A stretch of 64,000 nucleotides of DNA from Cytobacillus massiliigabonensis (GTDB lineage: Bacteria > Bacillota > Bacilli > Bacillales > Cytobacillaceae), in the NCBI RefSeq assembly GCF_900199725.1, contig NZ_LT904903.1:911850-975849 (forward strand). Direction: 5' to 3'. Positions 59,759-64,000 of this stretch are shown here, piece by piece. A program made the position numbers and the translations under genes. The notes beneath the pieces were generated by a model. The model was not told the DNA's origin and did not search any database. It saw only the letters and a program-made list of their open reading frames with translations. Positions within the stretch are counted from its first letter, which is position 1. The number at the start of each line of letters is the position of its first letter.

Positions 59759-60514
59759 ATGAGACTTGATAATAGAGTAGCCATTATTACTGGCGGTGGA
59801 ACAGGGATTGGCAAAGAAACCGCATTGTTATTCGCAAAAGAAGGAGCCAAAATTGTTATCACTGATATAAACCAAGAATCTGGACAACTAGCAGTAAATG
59901 AAATAAAGGAAAATGGAGGAGAAGCTCTATTTATCCGTCATGATGTAAGTAAGGAAGAGGATTGGAAACTAGTTGCTGAAGAAACCATTAAGCGTTTTGG
60001 GAAAGTGGATGTCCTGTTCAATAATGCAGGGATTTATATGATTAAACCGCTTGCTGAAATTGAATTAGAGGAATGGAATCGTCTCATGTCTATTAATGTA
60101 ACAGGCGTATTCTTAGGGATGAAACATATTATGCCATTAATAGCAATAAACAAAAAAGGATCTGTTATTAATGCGTCATCTATTGCCGGTTTAACAGGAG
60201 CTCCTGGCCATGTGTTATATGGGGCAAGTAAAGGAGCTGTCCGAATGATGACGAAGGATGCGGCTATGGAGTATGCTGCAGCTGGAGTTAGAGTAAATTC
60301 GATTCATCCAGGGTATATTGATACTGGTATGGCAGACTATGCTTCCCAAGTAACAGGTAACTCAAAAGATCAACTAGGGAAAGATTTATTCCCTTTGGGA
60401 CGTCTAGGGGCTGTGAAGGATGTAGCTAATATGGTTCTATTCCTTGCTTCAGATGAGTCCGCCTTTTCAACAGGGGCAGAATTTGTCATTGATGGTGGAG
60501 CAACAGCAAGATAA
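59759..60514 (+). CDS. Short-chain dehydrogenase/reductase
   Basis: The 251-residue classical SDR has TGGGTGIGKE (cofactor), Asp after strand 2 (VITDINQE), NNAGIYM, Ser in VINASSIAG and Tyr-x-x-x-Lys in YGASKGA. The C-terminus ends GAEFVIDGGATAR. Its proline-rich start and sequence resemble glucose/3-oxoacyl dehydrogenase-like SDRs. ATG 59759 has AAAGGTGA seven bases upstream (the frame also opens at GTG 59750). It is followed by a second SDR after 36 bases, so both probably act on the same pathway. Confidence 0.9.
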   Translation: MRLDNRVAIITGGGTGIGKETALLFAKEGAKIVITDINQESGQLAVNEIKENGGEALFIRHDVSKEEDWKLVAEETIKRFGKVDVLFNNAGIYMIKPLAEIELEEWNRLMSINVTGVFLGMKHIMPLIAINKKGSVINASSIAGLTGAPGHVLYGASKGAVRMMTKDAAMEYAAAGVRVNSIHPGYIDTGMADYASQVTGNSKDQLGKDLFPLGRLGAVKDVANMVLFLASDESAFSTGAEFVIDGGATAR

Positions 60515-60550
60515 TTGGAAAATCTTAAGAATATTAAATTGGAGTGACAT

Positions 60551-61297
60551 ATGATGAGACTAGAAAATAAAGTGGCGATTATTACAGGCGGAGCAAGTGG
60601 AATTGGTGAGGCAACCGTTCGTTTATTTGCTGAAGAAGGTGCAAAAGTAGTCATTGCCGATTATTCTGATCGCGGACAAGAGCTTTCTAAGGAACTGAAT
60701 GCAAACGGGTATGATACATTGTTTGTCAAAACAGATGTAACAAAGGAAGACGAAGTAAAACATATGATTTTTGCAGCTGTCGATAAATACGGAAAGCTTG
60801 ATATTATGTATGCGAATGCGGGGATTGCTAATGATGCAATCGCACATGAGCTATCTTATGAGCAATGGAAGAGAACGATTGATATTAATCTGTCAGGTGT
60901 ATTTCTTTCTGATAAATATGCGATTGAACAAATGCTTAAACAAGGGACAGGCGGGGCAATTGTTAATGCTGGCTCTATTCATAGTCATGTGAGTTTACCA
61001 AATGTAACGGCCTACTCAGCTGCAAAGGGCGGAGTTAAGCTATTAACTCAGAATTTGAGCGCTGCCTATTCAAAGCATGGAATTCGTGTGAATGCTGTTT
61101 GTCCAGGCTATATTGATACACCGTTAATCGGTGGGGTTGATCCAAAAGTGAAGGAATATCTTGCTTCTCTGCACCCAATTGGCAGACTTGGCAGACCAGA
61201 AGAAATTGCAAAAGCAGTATTGTTCTTAGCAAGTGATGATGCCTCATTTGTAACTGGAGCAAGCTTGCTAGTAGACGGTGGATATACAGTACAATAA
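60551..61297 (+). CDS. Short-chain dehydrogenase/reductase
   Basis: This 248-residue classical SDR has TGGASGIGEA (cofactor loop), the Asp in VIADYSDR, NAGIAND, the catalytic Ser in NAGSIHS and Tyr in YSAAKGG, and GASLLVDGGYTVQ at the C-terminus. It shares about 40% of residues with the preceding SDR by eye. It follows that gene by 36 bases, with GGAG eight bases before ATG 60551 (an ATG ATG start). A strong terminator follows. Substrates are unknown; both could act on a sugar or hydroxyacid. Confidence 0.9.
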   Translation: MMRLENKVAIITGGASGIGEATVRLFAEEGAKVVIADYSDRGQELSKELNANGYDTLFVKTDVTKEDEVKHMIFAAVDKYGKLDIMYANAGIANDAIAHELSYEQWKRTIDINLSGVFLSDKYAIEQMLKQGTGGAIVNAGSIHSHVSLPNVTAYSAAKGGVKLLTQNLSAAYSKHGIRVNAVCPGYIDTPLIGGVDPKVKEYLASLHPIGRLGRPEEIAKAVLFLASDDASFVTGASLLVDGGYTVQ

Positions 61298-61325
61298 CAT
61301 TTTGACGGAAAAAGAATGAAGTAGA

Positions 61326-61356
61326 AGCCTATTCTCAATGTGAGAATAGGCTTTTT
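61326..61356 (+). terminator. Terminator of the SDR pair
   Basis: AGCCTATTCTCA and TGAGAATAGGCT form a perfect 12-bp stem around ATG, followed by TTTT. Confidence 0.92.
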
Positions 61357-61387
61357 GGCGAGGTGTAAAAGGAGATTTTAAAACCTT

Positions 61388-61588
61388 TTATTGTGGCCTA
61401 AATAGAGTCTCGTCTTTTTCCAGCTTAGCATCAATAAAGTCCGCAATTCATTGAAGCTCATGTATTTGAGATATAACTTTTTCTTTATAATTTAATAGAG
61501 TTCTTTTTAATTCGGGAACAGAACTAAGTTTTTCTTTTATAGGCAATTGTAAAATATTCTTCATTTCATTTAATGACATGCCTGTAAT
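61388..61588 (-). pseudogene. Decayed MerR-family regulator, C-terminal part
   Basis: Read on the minus strand from 61588 the frame gives ITGMSLNEMKNILQLP, then an EKLSSVPELKRTLLNYKEK stretch, VISQIHELQ, a TGA stop and IADFIDAKLEKDETL with a final stop. This is the dimerisation helix of MerR regulators (the 'TGMSLEEIK' segment and the long antiparallel coiled coil). The HTH half is absent and an in-frame stop interrupts the coil. It begins directly after the stop of the upstream anti-sigma-like gene, so the N-terminal part was deleted rather than moved nearby. Confidence 0.8.
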
Positions 61589-62557
61589 TTATTCATTTGC
61601 AGGAGGCTGAGATTTCCTCACCTCAACTAGCACTGATTGATTTAGAACGGTTATCCAATATTTACCGCTTTTCTTTAAAACTATGTCGCCTGTAAAACTG
61701 CTTCCTTTTTTTCCAGTTGAAGCTTTTATAAAATCCATCCTATCAGAAAATGTGAATACTTCTGTAGTACCATCTTCTAGACTATACAGTCTAAGCTTTA
61801 CTTGCTCAGGCAGATCTTCTCCTTCAACATCAAGATTCACATCCTCAAAAGTTCCTGCCACTAAATCCTCCTTAGAAATCAGTAGTGTGGCCTTACCAAT
61901 CTCCACATAAGGTTCCTTCACATAGACTGAGAACTCTTCAAATGTTCCTTCTCCAAATATGAACTTCAGGTTCCAATACCCATGCTTTTCAAAAGGCTTA
62001 AAACTTGTTAAGGCGTGGGCATCAGAGCCATACATGCCATTACTTAATGTGAAAGAAGCTATTTCCTGAGTATAGCCGCTGTCAACATGCACACCCTCTA
62101 TTTTCATATCCTTATTAACAAGGTCATCTGGATTGCCCCAAAGATAAACCATTATTTTTGCTACGCCTCTATAATCTTCTGCAACCCATTCAACAGGACG
62201 TAATAAACTCACTTTTTCAGGTATCCCATAGTTTGAATCTAGATAAATTGGCTTTCCTGCTTCGTTAAATAGAGCAAAATATTCACCACTCTCTGCTCTT
62301 TCAACACCTGCGGAGGAATTCGTTTCAGGCAAATCCATAGTCTCTAAAAATAAAATAGGAACAATAATTAATACCGCAAATAGAGCCCCCAACACACCAG
62401 CCCGCTGAAAAGAAAAGCCCAATCTTTTTCTAGGCGTCTTATGCTCCCGAATACTCTTAATAATTCTAGTCTTTTGCTCCCTATTCAGTTCAAACGCAGG
62501 GAGTTCCTTCATCTTCTTTAGAAGCTCTTTATCTGAAAGATGGGTCAACTTGTTCAT
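61589..62557 (-). CDS. Anti-sigma-factor-like membrane protein
   Basis: The 322-residue protein has an N-terminal cytoplasmic region (LSDKELLKKMKELPAFELN), one membrane helix (about 50-70, AGVLGALFAVLIIVPILFL), and a large outside beta-rich domain (WVAEDYRGVAKIMVYLWG; FIKASTGKKGSSFTGDIVL; GKYWITVLNQSVLVEV). Its gene overlaps the ECF sigma gene by 29 bases, the usual layout of a sigma and its membrane anti-sigma factor. The outside domain would sense cell-wall stress. No classical zinc anti-sigma motif is seen. Confidence 0.8.
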   Translation of the reverse strand: MNKLTHLSDKELLKKMKELPAFELNREQKTRIIKSIREHKTPRKRLGFSFQRAGVLGALFAVLIIVPILFLETMDLPETNSSAGVERAESGEYFALFNEAGKPIYLDSNYGIPEKVSLLRPVEWVAEDYRGVAKIMVYLWGNPDDLVNKDMKIEGVHVDSGYTQEIASFTLSNGMYGSDAHALTSFKPFEKHGYWNLKFIFGEGTFEEFSVYVKEPYVEIGKATLLISKEDLVAGTFEDVNLDVEGEDLPEQVKLRLYSLEDGTTEVFTFSDRMDFIKASTGKKGSSFTGDIVLKKSGKYWITVLNQSVLVEVRKSQPPANE

Positions 62558-63053
62558 CCTCCTTTAAAAGCGAATTTAGTTTTTTTACTGCACGATGAAA
62601 AGTGACATTTACTTTATTATCCGTCCATCCTAATACTTGTGCCGTCTCCTCAGCAGACAAATCAGCAATTCCTCTAAGAAGGACTACATCACGATAATTA
62701 TTTTTCAATGCATGGATAGCCTCTAATAATCGGGCGGATTCATCCTTTTGGATAACAATTTCTTCTGTGATAGATAATTCTTTATCAGAAGTTTGCCGTA
62801 AAAGCTTTTCCTTAAGATTATGCAAAATACTTCTTTTTCTATAAAAATCTATCGCTGTATTACGAGCAATACTGATTAGCCATGTCTTTGGGTTAGACTC
62901 AAACTTAAAGCGCCCGAAGGATTGAAAAGCCTTTAAAAATGTTTCCTGTACAAGATCCTCCACATCTTTGGATCCTGTGTAATACACCAAATAATTGGTA
63001 ATATCTATTTCGTATTCATGAAACCATTGTTCCACTTGCCGGCCGGCATCCAT
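62529..63053 (-). CDS. ECF-type RNA polymerase sigma factor
   Basis: The 174-residue sigma-70 group IV factor has region 2 (SKDVEDLVQETFLKAFQSFGRFKFESNPKTWLISIARNTAIDFYRK, seen as DLVQETFLKAF and TWLISIARNTAIDFYR) and region 4 (EETAQVLGWTDNKVNVTFHRAVKKL). It is close to the SigX/SigW-type factors of Bacillus. ATG 63053 follows GGGGGGAAAGCG; a longer frame begins at 63095. It overlaps the anti-sigma-like gene by 29 bases, so both are co-regulated. Its promoter is not obvious to me. Confidence 0.92.
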   Translation of the reverse strand: MDAGRQVEQWFHEYEIDITNYLVYYTGSKDVEDLVQETFLKAFQSFGRFKFESNPKTWLISIARNTAIDFYRKRSILHNLKEKLLRQTSDKELSITEEIVIQKDESARLLEAIHALKNNYRDVVLLRGIADLSAEETAQVLGWTDNKVNVTFHRAVKKLNSLLKEDEQVDPSFR

Positions 63054-63408
63054 CGCTTTCCCCCCTTTATAATAGGACGGAATTTTAAAGTCCATCTTAC
63101 AGTCTAAGTGTTAAAAATTTTCAGGTAATAAAAAATTGCCAAAAATGGCAGCTGATTACTTTAGTTTAATCCAATCATACCTTTTTGAGATATTGTTTGG
63201 GATAATTTCTTGTTAAATTAACTGGACCGTTAATTACAGTACAGCAGCTCACATTCTCCTTTGGAATTTTGCAAAGAGGTCTAATTTACTTGTCCCAAAA
63301 GCAACTTACTTGATTACATATATAGGAAGGAATAAAATATATAAATCTTCTTCTATAATGGATAATGAAATAGAAGAGCAAGATAGAAATGGAAAGGGGA
63401 CGTTTATA
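63054..63408. other. Divergent intergenic region
   Basis: This stretch lies between the sigma gene and the FabG-like gene and holds no gene. Features visible: a short hairpin TGCCA-AAAA-TGGCA at 63137-63150 (on the minus strand followed by a T-rich run, so a possible weak terminator), and TATAAT at 63354-63359 as a -10 for the FabG-like gene without a convincing -35. Confidence 0.5.
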
Positions 63409-64000
63409 TTGTCGCAATCATTAAAAGGAAAAGTAGCAATTGTAACAGGTGCAGGAAGAGGGATCGGCCGAGCAATAGCGACTGCGTTAGCGAAAGAAGG
63501 AGTAAATGTTGGTTTGCTTGCAAGGACTGAAGATGCTTTAAAAGAAGCAGCAGCTGAATTTGAGGGATTAGGTGTAAAAGCGGCATATGCAGCTGTCGAT
63601 GTTTCATCAATGGATCAGGTTGAAGAAGCAGTTAAACAATTGACAAGCAAGCTTGGTACAGCTGATATCCTTGTAAATAATGCAGGAACAGGGCAATTTG
63701 CGTCTCTATTAGACATGGATCCAGAAGAGTGGAAGAGAACGATTGATGTTAATTTAATGGGTCCGTATTATGTCACACGTGCGGTTCTTCCGCAATTAAT
63801 TGAAAAGAATGGCGGGGACATTATTAATATTTCTTCTACGAATGGGTTAAATGGCGCAGCTACATCAAGTGCCTATAGTGCATCCAAATTTGGGCTGATT
63901 GGTTTAACTGAATCTTTGGCACAAGAAGTTCGCAGAAACAATATTCGTGTAACAGCATTGGCTCCAAGCACAGTTGCTACTGAACTTGCTGTCCAAAGCA
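63409..64000 (+). CDS. FabG-like 3-ketoacyl reductase (SDR), truncated by the window end
   Basis: The frame starts at TTG 63409, eight bases after GGAAAGGGGA, and runs off the right edge after about 197 residues. It shows [20 protein letters not shown] (TGxxxGIG), NNAGTG, the catalytic Ser in IINISSTNG and Tyr-x-x-x-Lys in YSASKFGL, then [13 protein letters not shown]. It is a close fit to the FabG-like 3-oxoacyl-[acyl-carrier-protein] reductases of Bacillus. The C-terminal residues are missing here only because the window ends. Confidence 0.9.
   Translation, partial: MSQSLKGKVAIVTGAGRGIGRAIATALAKEGVNVGLLARTEDALKEAAAEFEGLGVKAAYAAVDVSSMDQVEEAVKQLTSKLGTADILVNNAGTGQFASLLDMDPEEWKRTIDVNLMGPYYVTRAVLPQLIEKNGGDIINISSTNGLNGAATSSAYSASKFGLIGLTESLAQEVRRNNIRVTALAPSTVATELAVQS

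Noticed and set aside
1..64000. CRISPR array, prophage or complete insertion sequence
   Set aside because: I found no regular direct repeats with unique spacers, no integrase, terminase or capsid genes, and no transposase frame in the window.

Overview
The window looks like chromosomal DNA of a low-GC Bacillota, most likely a member of the Bacillaceae. Base composition is AT-rich, genes carry strong AGGAGG-type ribosome binding sites, GTG and TTG starts are common, and hairpin-plus-T-tract terminators are frequent. Gene content fits too: a SstT symporter, a KinA-like histidine kinase with a MEDS domain, ABC-F ATPases, a T-box leader, an ECF sigma/anti-sigma pair and an Erm(D)-type leader peptide. 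I saw no rRNA, tRNA, CRISPR array or complete insertion sequence.

Layout. 1-9.8 kb: housekeeping and accessory genes (end of a DUF2156/MprF-like gene, two GNAT acetyltransferases, an MmcQ/YjbR protein, an MFS transporter, DUF1456 and YgjP-like metallopeptidase genes, small membrane proteins, a stand-alone alpha-CTD-like protein, a MEDS histidine kinase, and sstT behind a long structured leader). 9.8-16.4 kb: a lipoprotein, a tandem palindromic repeat block, an ABC-F ATPase, an epimerase, and a Mef-like MFS pump. The pump is preceded by a 14-codon leader peptide with the macrolide-stalling MRLR motif and a transcription attenuator. 16.4-20.8 kb: a T-box (apparent AUG specifier) controlling a SAM hydrolase (DUF62) and a complete ECF transporter. 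20.8-27.3 kb: TetR plus a KstD-like flavoprotein, a methyltransferase, an NTR/TIMP-like surface protein, a YceG-like/trypsin fusion and a DUF2262 protein. 27.5-35.1 kb: one catabolic operon with a TRAP transporter, a D-2-hydroxyacid FAD dehydrogenase, a tartrate/malate-type dehydrogenase, an SDR and an aldehyde dehydrogenase. 35.2-40.3 kb: a PadR-DUF1700-DUF4097 operon with a palindromic operator, then DUF418 with a DesKR-like two-component system.

40.4-56.4 kb is the most unusual part: a 16-kb divergent cluster. Rightward it encodes a secreted, membrane-anchored VWA protein, a 1129-aa tubulin-like protein, a 771-aa protein of unknown function, a second membrane VWA protein, a small unknown protein, a zinc-ribbon TRAFAC-type GTPase and a 908-aa GAP1-like membrane protein. 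Leftward it encodes a 54-aa membrane microprotein, a zinc-ribbon membrane protein and a TcaA-like membrane protein. The two arms start back to back within 200 bp. It looks like one multi-component GTPase/tubulin/VWA envelope system whose function is unknown; families of this kind have been predicted to be conflict systems by comparative genomics.

56.5-64 kb: a Phd-Uma2 fusion, an alpha/beta hydrolase, a LuxR-type regulator, two SDRs, a decayed MerR gene, an ECF sigma/anti-sigma pair and the start of a FabG-like reductase. Starts were moved from the longest open frame to the codon with the best ribosome binding site where the two differed; this is stated in each entry. All function calls rest on reading motifs by eye, without a database search.
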